NCBI RefSeq assembly: GCF_000247815.1
Contig: NC_021683.1
Coordinates: forward strand, 14,401,409-14,465,408
Direction: 5' to 3'
Origin: Ficedula albicollis
Lineage: Eukaryota; Chordata; Aves; Passeriformes; Muscicapidae
Length of the DNA stretch: 64,000 nucleotides
Numbering within the stretch: position 1 is the stretch's first letter; the number at the start of each line of letters is the position of its first letter. The notes beneath the pieces are model-generated. The model was given only the letters and a program-made list of their open reading frames with translations. It made no database searches and was not told the DNA's origin. This document shows, piece by piece, positions 46,161 through 60,134 of the stretch. The translations under genes and the position numbers were made by a program.

Positions 46161-47270
46161 TAGGATAGGATAGGATAGGATAGGATAGGATAGGATAGGA
46201 TAGGATAGGATAGGATAGGATAGGATAGGATAGGATAGGATAGGATAGGATAGGATAGGATAGGATAGGATAGGATAGGATAGGATAGGATAGGATAGGA
46301 TAGGATAGGATAGGATAGGATAGGATAGGATAGGATAGGATAGGATAGGATAGGATAGGATAGGATAGGATAGGATAGGATAGGATAGGATAGGATAGGA
46401 TAGGATAGGATAGGATAGGATAGGATAGGATAGGATAGGATAGGATAGGATAGGATAGGATAGGATAGGATAGGATAGGATAGGATAGGATAGGATAGGA
46501 TAGGATAGGATAGGATAGGATAGGATAGGATAGGATAGGATAGGATAGGATAGGATAGGATAGGATAGGATAGGATAGGATAGGATAGGATAGGATAGGA
46601 TAGGATAGGATAGGATAGGATAGGATAGGATAGGATAGGATAGGATAGGATAGGATAGGATAGGATAGGATAGGATAGGATAGGATAGGATAGGATAGGA
46701 TAGGATAGGATAGGATAGGATAGGATAGGATAGGATAGGATAGGATAGGATAGGATAGGATAGGATAGGATAGGATAGGATAGGATAGGATAGGATAGGA
46801 TAGGATAGGATAGGATAGGATAGGATAGGATAGGATAGGATAGGATAGGATAGGATAGGATAGGATAGGATAGGATAGGATAGGATAGGATAGGATAGGA
46901 TAGGATAGGATAGGATAGGATAGGATAGGATAGGATAGGATAGGATAGGATAGGATAGGATAGGATAGGATAGGATAGGATAGGATAGGATAGGATAGGA
47001 TAGGATAGGATAGGATAGGATAGGATAGGATAGGATAGGATAGGATAGGATAGGATAGGATAGGATAGGATAGGATAGGATAGGATAGGATAGGATAGGA
47101 TAGGATAGGATAGGATAGGATAGGATAGGATAGGATAGGATAGGATAGGATAGGATAGGATAGGATAGGATAGGATAGGATAGGATAGGATAGGATAGGA
47201 TAGGATAGGATAGGATAGGATAGGATAGGATAGGATAGGATAGGATAGGATAGGATAGGATAGGATAGGA
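46161..47270 (+). repeat. (TAGGA)n satellite-like array, 222 perfect copies
   Basis: 1,110 bases consist of 222 head-to-tail copies of TAGGA with no visible substitution or indel. On the minus strand this gives a long spurious frame of repeating Ile-Leu-Ser-Tyr-Pro; five-base units are open in that frame simply because the 15-base super-unit has no stop. It is not a gene. The length and purity indicate a very recent expansion, or an assembler consensus that has erased variation. Its true length is uncertain. Confidence 0.97.
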
Positions 47271-47325
47271 TAGAATGGAATGGAATGGAATGGAATGGAA
47301 TGGAATGGATTAGAATAGAATAGAA
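47271..47325 (+). repeat. Diverged pentamer edge (TAGAA/TGGAA)
   Basis: Eleven pentamers continue in register with the TAGGA array: TAGAA, six TGGAA, TGGAT and three TAGAA. Each variant is one or two substitutions from its neighbour, so the edge looks like the older ancestral part of the array from which the pure TAGGA tract expanded. Confidence 0.9.
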
Positions 47326-49972
47326 TGACACACATGTCACTGCTGGCAGTTCTGGTGCCTTTTTGCACAGATTCTGCTGGTGCTAAATAACACCACACAT
47401 CTTGGAAGAGGCAGGCTTTGTAATTTTGTGGTTTTGGTACTGAAAGGTGCAGATAAAACTGAGCAGGAGCAAGAAGGACAGAAAGAGCAGCAGCACAAGC
47501 AGAAAGAATGAAGGGATTAGCCAGTGCCAGACCAGTCCATGCTTGTAGGGCAAGAGTAATCAACCCAAATGTCAACATTTATTAATGCTGTTCACATCAA
47601 AAGCTGTCAGGTGAGCACTACATGAGAGTCCCTGGCTTCAGAAAAGAAATATCGATTGAAATAAACTGTGATTGGAGTTCCAACATCCTCACTCAATACT
47701 CATCCAGCTCTGTACTCTGTAAGAAAGTCTCTAAAGGCTGGAAAACTCAGCAAAGTGCTTACAGAAATGTCAAATCATGATCTTCTCCTGGTGAATGCTT
47801 TTCTGATTCCTTCCATTTACTGTTAAGGTAATAATAACTGCAAATGGAAAAGTTGCTAAAATCCCAAGCTCAAACTCATGCACGTGTACAAAGTACTTGA
47901 CATGCTGCTGTGTACTCATGTGTGCCTACCACACATGCATCATCATAGATATTTCAGTGGCACTATATAATGTGCTACAATATTAAATTGCTTAAAATAA
48001 TGTTAAATCAAAAGCAAATTTTTAGACACCAGAAAAATCTTAAATGTGTAATTTTTAACATAAAGACTTGAAAGATATTGCAAAATAAAGGGATGGACTT
48101 CAATATGATTATGCAATTGCATCTTAGGTAGGGCTTCAGTGATCAAGTTACATGGTCAGCATGAGAGGATGGAAGTTCCACAAAAGCAGAAGGGTTTTAG
48201 ACCCATTGCCACAACTGTGGCACTGCTTACATTGCTCAGCCAGGACCTCACTCAGCCTTTCCTCCTTTATCTTTTCTGGTTTGTGCCTTGGTCTTTACAA
48301 GAGCCTTAAATGTAAGGGAAGATAAATTTAAATATTACCTTTGCAAAGGAATTATTGCTTGAAGAACAATATTGCCAGCATTAAAGCTTTACAAAGTTTG
48401 ATTCTTGTTTTCTTCATGTCAAGTTAAAGGCCTAAAACTGTCTAATATGGGGTTTTTTTGTCTGTCTCCACTAGTGTGAAACCAAAGCATGTCATCTTTC
48501 CTGTGTGATGAGGAATAGCACTCCAATACACAGATGAAAAGCAAATAAGTTAACTTGCATTATCAGTGGATAAAGATCTGTGGGGCAGAACAAGAACTTG
48601 GATTTATACATTTGGCATTTGTTGTTGCTCTTTGCAGTAGTTTATTTAAAGTTCCTAAATTGTGTGCCCTCTTATTCTGTATTCAGTACCCCACAGGACT
48701 CTCCTACAATAAATGGTGGAATTTAGTAGCTGAAATTGAAAACCTCATGTTGTTATTTCTGATTATTTTCCATTTAGCTTTTCCTGTTTTTGCTGTAATG
48801 TACCCAATTTTGTGATGAAGTTTTGATCCTCATGCTTTTAATATCCAGGTGCTTAGATATCTGCATATTTCCACAGCAGGCAAGCATATGTTAAAGTTTT
48901 ATTACAACCAGAAAAATCCAAAGCAGCAGTTTTATACATTCCAGTTGAAAAGATGGAAGGCAAAACTCAGAGGAGTTGCCATTGAACCACTGCTGGTCCT
49001 TACTGCCAGAATTCCTCAGGAAGTATTGACTAGAACTAAGTGACTATGTTGTTTTGCTTTGATTTTTGTTTCTTTTTTCTTCTTTTGGTGCTCCTGATCC
49101 TGTCCAGTATTGTAGAATCTGTATAACAACACACTGGAATAAAATATAAGGCAAATGGTAAAAAGAATTTTTCCCTTTTTGGATGAGAATTGCAGAAGTT
49201 GTTACACTTAACTTTAGCCCTTTCTGCTTAGGAATGAGGTTTCTTGGCTGTTGGAAAGCTCTTCTAAACGAAAAATATCTTAAATTTTAGTCAGTTGCCA
49301 TCTAGAAGTTGCTGTCTATCTAAAATTCTGCTACAAATCATGTCTGAATTGAAAGAATGGTGGTAGCTGCCTGACAGTTCTACCATTCATGCTCCAGGTT
49401 GTGCAGAAATGTGGTCTGGCTCTATGGCAAAAAGCTCAGTTTTAAATTAGACCTGCTCCTGAGCAAGTTGGGCTACTGAGTTGCAACCATGCCACGATTC
49501 AGGCATCCTTTTCAATTCTGAATGTTTATCTTATATTTTGTTCTAGAAAAGTGGTTCCTTCATCTTCTGTTTAGTAGCTCTTGTCTTTGTTTCATGGATC
49601 TTCTCAATGTTTCATGCACTGCATGTGTCTGAGAGTGTGTTAGTGCAGTAATTCCTGGTTCAAGTATGCATTTTACCTTTCTCTGCTGTATTTCTGGAAG
49701 CAAGGCAGAAGTTACTGTGTTATGTTTCTAAAATTTGTTGTTAGCTGTGTATTTTGAGGATCTCATTAGGTGGGGGAACATCCTTTTTCAGAAATAGGTT
49801 AAAAGTTGTATGATCTGTGTTTCAAGTGTTTTATTTCTTTGTTGAAGTTAAAGATTGCCTCAGATAGAGGAACAGTTTGTGCTGGGGTTTCACCAGTGTA
49901 TTTATGCAAAACTTCTATAGCAAAGAATTGAAGTAATTGGATTTTGTGATACAAGCTTCTATGTGGCTCACT

Positions 49973-50014
49973 GTGTGTATATATATCTATATGTATGCAT
50001 ATATATGTGTATAT
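49973..50014 (+). repeat. Imperfect TA/TG-rich microsatellite
   Basis: About 42 bases of alternating purine-pyrimidine (GTGTATATATATCTATATGTATGC-like, broken by single changes). Degenerate dinucleotide repeat. Confidence 0.75.
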
Positions 50015-53000
50015 TTGAAAGAAGCTATGCCTGAATAGAAGCTTTCACAAGAGTTATCTTGGGGTGAGTTTGCAGCTTTTTGTTTTGCCTAGAGACGCAG
50101 AAATGCACTGGGATAGGTGTTTAACTCCACACTGTCTTACTGGTTTTCTCCCAGAAGATTTTTGCATAAAGAAAGTTTATAAAAGCAAGTGGGTTTTGTA
50201 TCCATATATGCATAAAATAATCAGGGGAAAAGAAGTTATTAAAATGGATGTTCTTCAGCACAAAAGACACTGAATGTTCTGTTGCAAGTGTCTCCTGTTT
50301 TGAATGATTAGGCAGAAAAGGGCTTGTTAGTGTTTTTCTTATTGCAATCTTTACGTGTCAGAAAGATTCTTAAAGCAAAAAAGCAAATTATTCAGATTAG
50401 TTCCAAATTTCTCTTTGTTAATATGTATGATATGCAGCTTGGAAGATGAATTTCAAGTTGTTTTTCTCCAAGAATGTCCAAATAATTGATATCACTGCTG
50501 TATCTTTTAGTATATATTCATAACAATTACATCTTTCAGATCTGATTTTTTTTTTGTTGCTTTATTTATACCATTAGTAGCCAACACTTACTGTGGCATC
50601 TTATCATTCCTTCTGTCTCTCACGGCCCCTTCTCCCCCACTGGAGTTCTGGAGTGAGCAAGAAAAGCAGAATCATCTGTTTTTAAAAAGATCTTCTCCTT
50701 TCCATTTGCTTTTGTTGATTTGCTTCAGTGAAGCCATGCCAGTTCGTGCCAGCTAAGGGTGGAAGGATGGATTTCTGCATTGCATGATCACAGTGCCTCA
50801 CTGGAAACTCACGCTCAAATAAAATACAGCCCCCACATCAGGATAAGATGTGACATGAACCAGTCATGAATCCACCAGTATGGTGGTCTATCAAGCTTAA
50901 GCACTATCTAGACCCAGATTTTTGGATCTGGCTTAAAATATCAATTGCCCAGCAGAGATTGAAGATATCTTTTTTCATTTATTATTCTTGCTTTGTGTAA
51001 ATTTAGGAAATTCAGTGGGTGAAACAAAGGAACCGATTGCAGTAGTTCTTCTGGGCATCTGGAATTGTTTAACACCAGGACTATACTATCACTGAATTGT
51101 TGGATTTTTTCCTTTTTGCATCAATGTATGAGAATTACAGTGAGGACTAAGGTCTATTTTAAATGCTTCTGGTCAACTTTCACAATTGGAACTATCAGTC
51201 AAACTGATTATATTCTTGGATGTGGCATCACATCTAATAATAAACAACATTTTTGAGTGACAGGAAAGGCTAGGTTATCTTACATGTGGATTTAGCATCA
51301 CATCCACTTGTTGCAAACGTTCCTTCTGACAAACTGTAAATGAGAGTTTTATCATTGATTTGCAGTAGGAAATAAAATGATGTGTGTATTTTTCACAATT
51401 AATCTTTTATAATTTTATAGACTCATGAAAGTAGGGACTGTTTGGTTAGTAAAGGTGAGGTATGAGCTACTGAGTTTCTGGTTTAGCACTGTGCCAAGCT
51501 GGATCTCCATTTTATTTGTTGTGTACAATTTGTTGTATGCTTACTAAAGCCATTAATAACAATATCTGTTCTAATCACAGTCCTCTGTAGTGCTAGGGAG
51601 AGCAACAAGTGCTGCTTCAACATAAAACTGTGCTGAAATAGGAATGAACAGAGCAATCTTAGCCCTGAGAACAGTTTGGGAGTTTGTGGATAATTAAAAA
51701 ATTATAAAGTTCAGTGACAAAACTTAAAGGACACAGTGGCCTTGAGTTATCTCAGCACATAAGGACATCAATTCAGTATCTCAGTGGTTCTGGAAAAGAG
51801 CAGGGCATGCACACTGCACCCTACCCTCTGTGGCACCCCAACAAGCTTTGCTTTACCATGGGTGAGGCATTCAGAGAGGGCACAGCCATTCTGATCTGTG
51901 CTGCTTTTGTCCTTTGGTGCTGAACCTGGCAGAAGCCAAGCATATATTTACTGTCACCTGAGTTATCTGAACACATTGCTTCCTTGTCTTGGAGCAGGGG
52001 AACCCTGAAATGCAGCAAACATTGGCTGTAATGATGCTCTGTTGTTTTCTGCACATGATCACAAGCATTTAGATTCAGAGAAGCAGAATTAGTTTTGAAA
52101 CCTCACTCTTGAAACTCGACCTGTTACTAAGCAATAATGGACTTGTTCTTTGATCAAGACCCAGATTGTTCTAGCAAAGCTGTGTTGTGCACATTCTGAA
52201 ATTAAATAGATCTGCCTGAGCAGCTGAAAAGTGTTGAAGCATGAAAGAGAGGCTTTTGACTGAACAGGTAGCAGAAAAGAGAAAATCTGAACCAGGCTGT
52301 TGGATTCTGAAATGGAGCTTGATCATAGGCATTTCAGAGGTGATTTCCTGTACTTCACTATCTGGACATAAAATATCTATTTATATGTAAATTGTAAAAC
52401 CTGACAGCTTATCTTTTCCCACTGAATGGTTGAAAGGTGTGCAATGCAGCTGTTAGATGCATGGAAAAGGCAAGCTGTGTATGCTTCCCATAATCTCGTG
52501 GAAAGGGGAAAGGAGTTTTCTATCATTCTCAGCCTCATACCTGCAGCCTGAAAAGAAATAACACAAATTCCTCTCTCAGCGCTGTTTTCAGCTGATAGTA
52601 CATGTTGCATTGCCAGATTCTGGAAGATGCATTTATTTGCTCTATTTTATCTGGCAAAACTCTGTTGGTTTCAGGGGTATTTTTTTCCTGGAATAAAACT
52701 GTGGGACCCAGCACCACATCTGTGATTCAGGTTTTAGAACTGCAGCTGTAGGCAGGGGCTGGGTACATTCTGTTAGAGGTAGAATGCAGCTCAGTGCCAC
52801 ACATTTACCATGAATAAACTGTAGGTGCTAAACAAGATATCTGTGGTTGTGGCCCAGAGAGATTGCTGGGTGACAGGAGCATCAGCTGGTTTTAGTATTT
52901 CAGAGTGTGTGTTATCCCAGTGATCTCAAACCTAATGCAAGCACAGATGTGATTGAGATTTACCATTTGGAGGAAGATGTGTTGGTAGAATTGGAGGTGT

Positions 53001-54029
53001 TGGGGAAAACCCCTTCATTAAACCCAAAATTCCTGTGGCTGAGAGGGGCCAATGTACAACTGCAGGACACTGGGTCTCTGGGGCTGATCATGGGAGGGAG
53101 CAGGGCTTGCACAGAGCTTTTCAGAACCTAATATCGAGTGCTGGAAGGTTAGTCAAGTACAATTGAACTTCCAGGAGTAACTTTTAATGTATGACTTGGC
53201 AAACTAAGCTAAAGCAAATGTTAATGCAAACACCAGTTTCAGTAAGACATGAATAAAATTTGAAGACCATGGCAAGATTGATCTACTTTCACACTGTGAT
53301 GGAATATGGGTATCAGAGAACTACCTGCTTGTTCTGGGTAGAATAGTTCATTTATTATCTGCTCAAAAATCAGAATGCCCATTTGCTGCGTGTTACAGTG
53401 GCTTCATACTTGACAAACAGTGGTGCTGTCAGCAAGAAAACAGGAACAACAGGACAGGGACAAATTAATGATATTTGAGAGAAGAACTTTCAAAAATGTT
53501 ACTATTAAAAGTAGGAGAAAGTTGTTAAGTCATCAAATTAAATTTGAAGAGGAAGTAAGCCTATAAAAAGTCTTTTATAACTTTACAAGCTCTGAAAGGA
53601 AGAGCATCTCCAAAGGTAAATGAAGTTTCCATGGTTAGAAACAAACCTTGAACTCCATTTAGCCTTGTCCCTGAGAGAGGAGGAATCCAAAAGCATAGGG
53701 AAGGATAACAATGATCAAAATGTGATAGAATGTCCTCAGTCCCTGCAGAAACTGCCTCAAAATAAAGGTATAGTATGTTCTTAACATATTGTATTTCTAG
53801 TGAAATTATTTCAGAAAAGTCTCATTAACTGACCCTGTAAGAATTTCTTGTCACACTGTTTGTGAGCACTGGAACGGTTGTGCTGTATTTTGTAATCCAC
53901 TAGACAGAGGGTCTTTCCCATATATTGCCCATTTTCCCATTCTGTATTTAGTTATCTCATTTTTTTTTTTCCCTGCTGAAGTTCTGACTTACATTTTCTT
54001 ATTTAATTTTAATGCACCAGGATCATAGA

Positions 54030-54050
54030 ATGCATTGCATTGCATTGCAT
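54030..54050 (+). repeat. Short (TGCAT)n tract
   Basis: Four pentamer units (tgcattgcattgcattgcat) followed by tgatgcag. It is too short to be more than a minor microsatellite. Confidence 0.8.
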
Positions 54051-57000
54051 GATGCAGTTCTAATGCATTGATTGGTCCTGATACATGAGACAAGGTTATG
54101 TCACATTTAGTAGGTTATGTCTATATTGTGCTAGGGCAGAGTGTGTCACCACAAGTCCCAGTTATATCTTGGAAACGTTTCCTAATGAGCTTTTCCCTTG
54201 CTCTTGAAGGAGCCCTGAACACGTTCTGGGAGCTGCTCCTCCCTGGTGAACATCCCTGTTGAAAGGATGCCAAGAAGCTCCACTGACCCACTCAGTAACA
54301 CTGAGTATCTGCTTGTGAATATTCTGATCATCAAGGTCTCAAGCTCCTCACCACTCATTTTCTTACATTCTGTGACATGTTAACAGCAGCTTCAAGATCA
54401 CACAGAGATTCTGCCTTTACAACCAGCCCTCAGATGGAGTCAGCCACAGCTGATAACTGATAAAATCACATTAAGGGCTCTTGAGTCCTGTTGAGATTCA
54501 TCGCTGCAGCTCCTCTTGGCTGGGCTGCACTGATACCTTTGTCAGAGGAAACCTACATGTTATTTTCGGATCTTATGGAATGAAACATCAATTTGAAACG
54601 TTCAGCTTTAATCCTCTCTCCATGAGAGACTTTGGTGCCATATCTGCGTGCCCCAGATGCTTCAGGAAACCAGTGGGTAAATCAATAGGTCATCAAAGCA
54701 AGCTAGGAAAATAGAAAAAGTATTACTCTTAGTGTTTTGTAAAAAATCAGCCCAGAGTGGTGGAATGTTTTTCAGATCAGATGATGTGCTCAGAGAATCT
54801 CAGAGAATAAATCCTTGGGTGTCACCAGTGCAGGATTTCACTGAGGTTCTTCTGCAGGAGTCTTCTGATGGTTATCTGGCCAGACAGAGCTCTCAGTGCT
54901 GGACATTTTTTTTTTGGTGGGGAAAAGATGAAGAGAGCTTTCTCTGTGTGTTTCTATACAGCTGGATATTAAAGTCATGCTGGGGAGTATTCAGTCTTTA
55001 ATTATTCCTTCTTCTGAGCCTGGAGATTTCAGCAGTATGGGCTGTGAATTGCTGTTCTCAGCTTTGCCTATTTCCTAATGCTCACATATCGAGATTAAGT
55101 TAATAAAATGATGCATGATTGCTGCAATAGGAGAAACAGGAAAAATCACCCAGCAGGAAGCAGAGACTGAGCAGAAAATAAGGCAGGTGGAGTGAGAGCA
55201 GACTGGAAGTGCCAGGTGTGGTAACACAGGTCAAAGGCAGAGGAGCTGGGAGCCAGGGAGAGCCGGGAAAATGCACTAAGGCTGCTGAGATGTGCCACTG
55301 GTTCATCCCAAAAGAAAATAAAACCATAGTGACCAAAAAAGTATGTCTGAAGGAAGGCCAAATATAAATAAATATACTGCTCTGGACTCAGTAAAAAGGA
55401 AGGTTTGCTGGCTTCCAGACAGGAACTGCAAAGGAAGATATGGAGAGGAAATAGTTCTAAAATATGGGAGAATCTGAGGTGGAGGTTAAAAAATATCATG
55501 TTGAAGAAGGCTTTATTTAGCATTATCCTGAGTGAGCTGAATTTCAATCTTCAAAATAATTATTTTTGGTCAAATTAATTTATAAATTTGATCTAAAATC
55601 TAATTGTCATGGTTTTTTTGTTTGTGGGAGAATCACAATCTCTATTATTGTTAGCTATTTTTATACTTCAGCTATCATTAAAAATTAATACCCAGTTTTT
55701 GAAAAACCTCAACTGGTAATTCCACTAGTGAGACATAAGGAGACAGGCAGATTTGAAAAATGCCAGCAAGGGAAATAGATTGTGCTACTTTTTCCTCAGG
55801 GAAATAGGATCTTTTCATCTTTTTTTTTTTCCTGGAATGAGTAAAACTGGAGAAAAGAAATGTCAGACTCATTGACAAATCCTCCTCTCTCCCCAGGGAA
55901 ATTATCCAGCATGGCTTTGGGCATCAGGTAACTTCTCAGGCCAGAAGAGTGCAATGATGCAGTAATGAACACCATTAGCTTTTTTCTGCTCTGCTCTGTT
56001 GTGCTATGTGTAGCTATAACTTCACCAGAATACTTTTGTCGTTGGCAACTTGTTTGCAGTCCAAAATCCAGATCAAGAATCTATTTCTGCAGCTCTCTCC
56101 AGGCAGAGCAGCTCACAGGGATGCAGCTCTGTGTGTCACCTGCTGCCATGGCCAAGGCAGCACCTGGATGTCACGTCAGAGTAATGCTCCCTTCAGCTGA
56201 TAGCTCTCCCAGGTTAAATTTAATTATCACAGAAAGCTAATCCATCAAGGAATTTAGTTATGAGTAATAAGCTGGATTGCCAGAACTGATTTGATTGCAT
56301 CTGGTATTTCTGAAAAGAAACTCCTTGACCAATTGGAGAAATCATATTTTTTATAATACAAGTGATTGGAAAAAACCTAAAGAGCTGAGACTAGGGAAGT
56401 CTTCATTATTGCTTGTTATCTCAAGGACAGGCTTTGGGAGCATGGGCTTATTTTCAGCTTTAGTACAGCAGCTGAGGTTAAAGTGACCACAGATGAAATT
56501 GTTTTCTGTTTTCACAGATTTAATGGATGCCTGACAGCTTGTGTAGCCCAACAGAAAATTTTCTGAATTTTGTAGCACAAAACTGAACTGTAGTAAAGTA
56601 TTTCTCTGCATTTCACTGAGTTTTTAAGAAAATGACATAACAGATTGAATTTGTAATCAGGGTTCTTTATTTTCTTGATGTTGTGCAGAAATCATAACAA
56701 ATGAAATTTAGTTTCATGTTGGAAAAAATTTTTGAGTGATTTGTGTGAATGAGATTGAGCCTCTTTTATGTGTATCATCTAAATCTATGCTAGTTCTGAC
56801 CTTGTCATTGTTTAAAAGTGGTGCCTAGGGGTGACTTTAATTTCCTTGTTCATCTCTGCTGTTATCAGCACTAATTAGTGAAAGTTAAAAAAGGATCTTT
56901 CATGTGAAATAAAATATGTTGATGTATAAACTTGTTAAGGATATGTTGCTCCTCCTCTTAAAATCTCATCTTTCTGTTTGTGCAGTCTGACATGTAAATT

Positions 57001-59789
57001 AATCAGAGACATTCAGGGCTCTTTTCTCAAGTAAAATACAACCATGTCACCAAGCCATCCACATTTCATTTTTATCTTGTGAACTGCTGAAGGCATCAAT
57101 AGCAACACTCAAATTATGATCTGTTCCTTGTTTCCTATCTCATTTTCCTACTAGTTGTCTGCTTTTGGAATTCTCCCATCTGGATTTAAGTCTAAGGATG
57201 ACAGACGAGAGGAAATTCCAGCACACTGCAGTGCTCTGTGTGTCTGACAGAGGCATCCCACCTTCAGTCAGATGGTCTTATTTACACAGCCTTGTCCTCA
57301 ATGTTTTCTACAATTACTTGGCTCTAAATCAAGATCCTGCCTCAGGACAGAACATCATCTATTAATAAATTCAGGTGAAATTTTTTAGGAATTCTGAAAT
57401 GATGACAATTTTTTTATAGTCTCTGTCAAAATGCAGAAGGGTTTTAAGAATAAATAGTGATTTCTTTTCTGTAACAGTGTTATATATTCTGAAGGCTTCC
57501 TAATCTTCCCCTGAGTTGCAAATTGAAAATGGATCTGTTCTAAAAAACTAAATGAAATTTACAGCCTGGAAGAAATTGAAAATATTCTGGTTTTAGGACT
57601 CTGTTTTCACTATTTGTCACTGTACTGTGGAATACACTGAATTAAAGATCTCAGTATCTTAAGATGTATGGGAATTTCAATGTGCTCCATCTGTTTGAGT
57701 TCATACCTACTGAAGGATGAGTTATCCCACACATCTTGGCAGTGCAGATAAATGTATATCAGAGATCAGCCAGTGTGCATCGAATAAGTGATATAAAACC
57801 TATAGTATGGGGGCAGGGGGCCCACAGGGTAGAAATTTATGAAAATAAACCAATATTTATGGGAAATAATGTGAGAATTTAATTATTTTGACTTGTTTTA
57901 TTTTCAAATATTGAAGTAAATACACAGACATCTCTAATGGCCAAACCAAATGGAATCTTCAAAAATAGTTAGGTAATTTTAAAAGGATAGAGGCCACTTT
58001 TTCAAGATACTTCAATCTTTAATGATACTTTCCTGCATGCCCAAATTATTTTTTTTTCCACAAAATGGGCATTGTATGGATTTATTTTCTAAATAGGAAT
58101 ATATGCATTTCACAGTCATATCTCTTAGTCCCATATTAAAACATAGAATATATGCAAAATTTACAATGCAAAGGAAATGGAAAGTGCACAGAATTAAGTA
58201 GTTGGTAATAAAGAAAAATTTCAAGAATTGATCTTACACATATTACAAATTGCAAAATAAACAAACTAAAAAGTTATCCAAAACAGTTATTTTACATTTC
58301 ATATATTCATAGTCAGTAAATCTTGTTTGTCCAGCATCAAATGGCTTTTGGAAGCAGCTCAGTAATAATTTTCAAAAATAATGATCAGAGAATAAGTAGT
58401 TTTATAATTTTGTAATTTCTTAATATTCTTCAGTAGTGAATTTTTCATAACATCTGTTTAAAACAGATATAATAGATATAACCTTTTTGCCAGAGATAAC
58501 ATGTAATGAAATAAACTAAGAGCTAGTTTGTGCATAGATAGTATTAATATTTGCAGCATTGCCAAAAGAAGTAGAACCTGGCAATAGGAACAAGCAGTTT
58601 TTGTGGTGTAGTTAAACCTCCAGCACAACTGAAAAATTGCTAAAAAGTGAAAACATTTTTTAGCTTACAGAACAGTATAGTTTCTATTTTTCTTTTTTTT
58701 TGTTTCAATGTTTTTGTGTACTTAAAAATATATTGTATTCTGTGTAAAGTGTGAAAACAAACTGAAAATGTGAAGTTCTTGCACTGTTCAGGTAATTGAT
58801 ACTCTTTTTTACAGAGCTTCAATAAAGTCAATAGACTCATGACAAGGATGATTTTGGCCTGTTCATGCTCTTATTGATGCATTAGTGACCATGCTAATAC
58901 CAAGTCTGGAAAGGATTTCCAATCTCATAAATGAATTGCAGATATTGAATAATTCATGTATTTTATACCTGCTTCAAAAAAGAGACTTTTTTTCTGAAAG
59001 CTATTAAAAGTTAAAATTTATTCTTGGCATAAAGCATAGCTTCTGTCTTTTTCCACCGTAAGGAAGCATCTGCTTGTTTTAAAAGCCTGTAGTTTACCAC
59101 CTTAACTTTAGGGCACTAACAGTAGTAAAAACCCAAAAATTAAAGTAATGACGCATAAACATCAATGCATACAAAAGGCAGTAAAAAAGCTGTAACAAGC
59201 CTTTTAAATTTTTATTGCAAAAAATATGTCCCATTTTCCTTTGTCCTGTGAATGCAAAGCAGGAAGCATTTATTTGAGCAAGGTTGTGTGAGAGGACGTG
59301 AGGAGCTGCCTGAGCAGCAGGAGTGCTTAGTTCCAAACACTTGGGCTCCAAGGTCTATTCTTGTTGCCTGGTTTTATTTTCCACTGGAGGATTCTACTTT
59401 TCAAAACAGGCATAACTAGAACGGCTTCAGTCTTTGTGGCCTGTTCTCCCTCTTCTTTCTCTCCATTATTTTTACTTATGTTTCTCTTTTGCTTCAGAAT
59501 TCACTCTCATGTCTGTTATTTATTTCCACACTACACAATGCTCTGGAGCCAGCAGTGTGTAATCAGTTACCTTGCTTCTTAACATTTTGTGGTTTTGGTT
59601 TCAGAAAGGTACAACTGTGAAGAAACTGGCTTGTTTGTTTTGTTGTCTATCCTGAGATTCAGAGAAATAATTCTAACAAAAACCTGCTGGTAATTTTTTT
59701 TCCTTAAAGCATATCTTAGGAGACTTCTACTTTATTGAAAAACAAAATGCCTTTGGAAAGCATTTCTAAAAAAAGATTTATGTGAAAAA

Positions 59790-59952
59790 ACCAGCTCGGG
59801 TTGAAATGTACCACTTGAGGTCTTCTAGTCCAAACTGCTTTTCAAAGATGAGTTAATTAGATTGAATTGCTCAGGGCCCTGTCCAGTCAGGCTTGAGTTT
59901 CTCCAGGGTCAGATATTCTGCAGCACCTCTGAGGCCCTGTTTCAAATTTTAT
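59790..59952 (-). mobile_element. CR1 LINE fragment (minus strand)
   Basis: The plus strand reads as the reverse complement of a CR1 3' UTR: cttgaggtcttctagtccaa, then attgctcagggccctgtcca, then gtcaggcttgagtttctcca, then gcagcacctctgaggccctg. The order is that of the family, with substitutions and short insertions. Old, truncated copy. Confidence 0.8.
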
Positions 59953-60134
59953 CTACATTCAGATCCCCAGCCAGATCTTTGCAAATATCAGGTCCAGCAG
60001 AGAGCCTGCACCTGCTGCCTCCTTGGTGGGATGTGTCAGGATGTTATCCTCAACACATCCCTGATGTGGGACACCTCCCGGATTGCTGGATTTCCAGCAG
60101 ACACAGGGGTGGAAAAGGTACCCAGGGGGAGCCA
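59953..60134. other. Unassigned spacer between CR1 and minisatellite
   Basis: About 180 bases of moderately GC-rich DNA with no recognised repeat or frame. A forward frame from 59862 stays open through it into the minisatellite, but only because the repeat has no stops. Confidence 0.5.

Larger units (their letters stand above)
47326..59789. other. Unique noncoding DNA
   Basis: No gene recognised over about 12.5 kb. It contains a TA/TG-rich tract at 49973-50014, a short GCATT pentamer tract at 54030-54050, and several T runs. Frames are all short (133 codons or fewer) and without motifs. GC-richer patches near 55140-55290 and 56090-56190 show no repeat family that I can name. Confidence 0.5.

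Noticed and set aside
45824..47578. 584-codon minus-strand frame of repeating Ile-Leu-Ser-Tyr-Pro
   Set aside because: It is a translation of the TAGGA array, whose 15-base super-unit has no stop in this frame. The ends have no domain and there is no splice or promoter support.
55605..55630. TGTCATGGTTTTTTTG resembling an LTR start
   Set aside because: No LTR body, no matching CA end and no target-site duplication follow it.
58012..58224. CPFCGKK in a short minus-strand frame, like a zinc-binding knuckle
   Set aside because: A single Cys-x-x-Cys in a 70-codon AT-rich frame with no second half of the motif.
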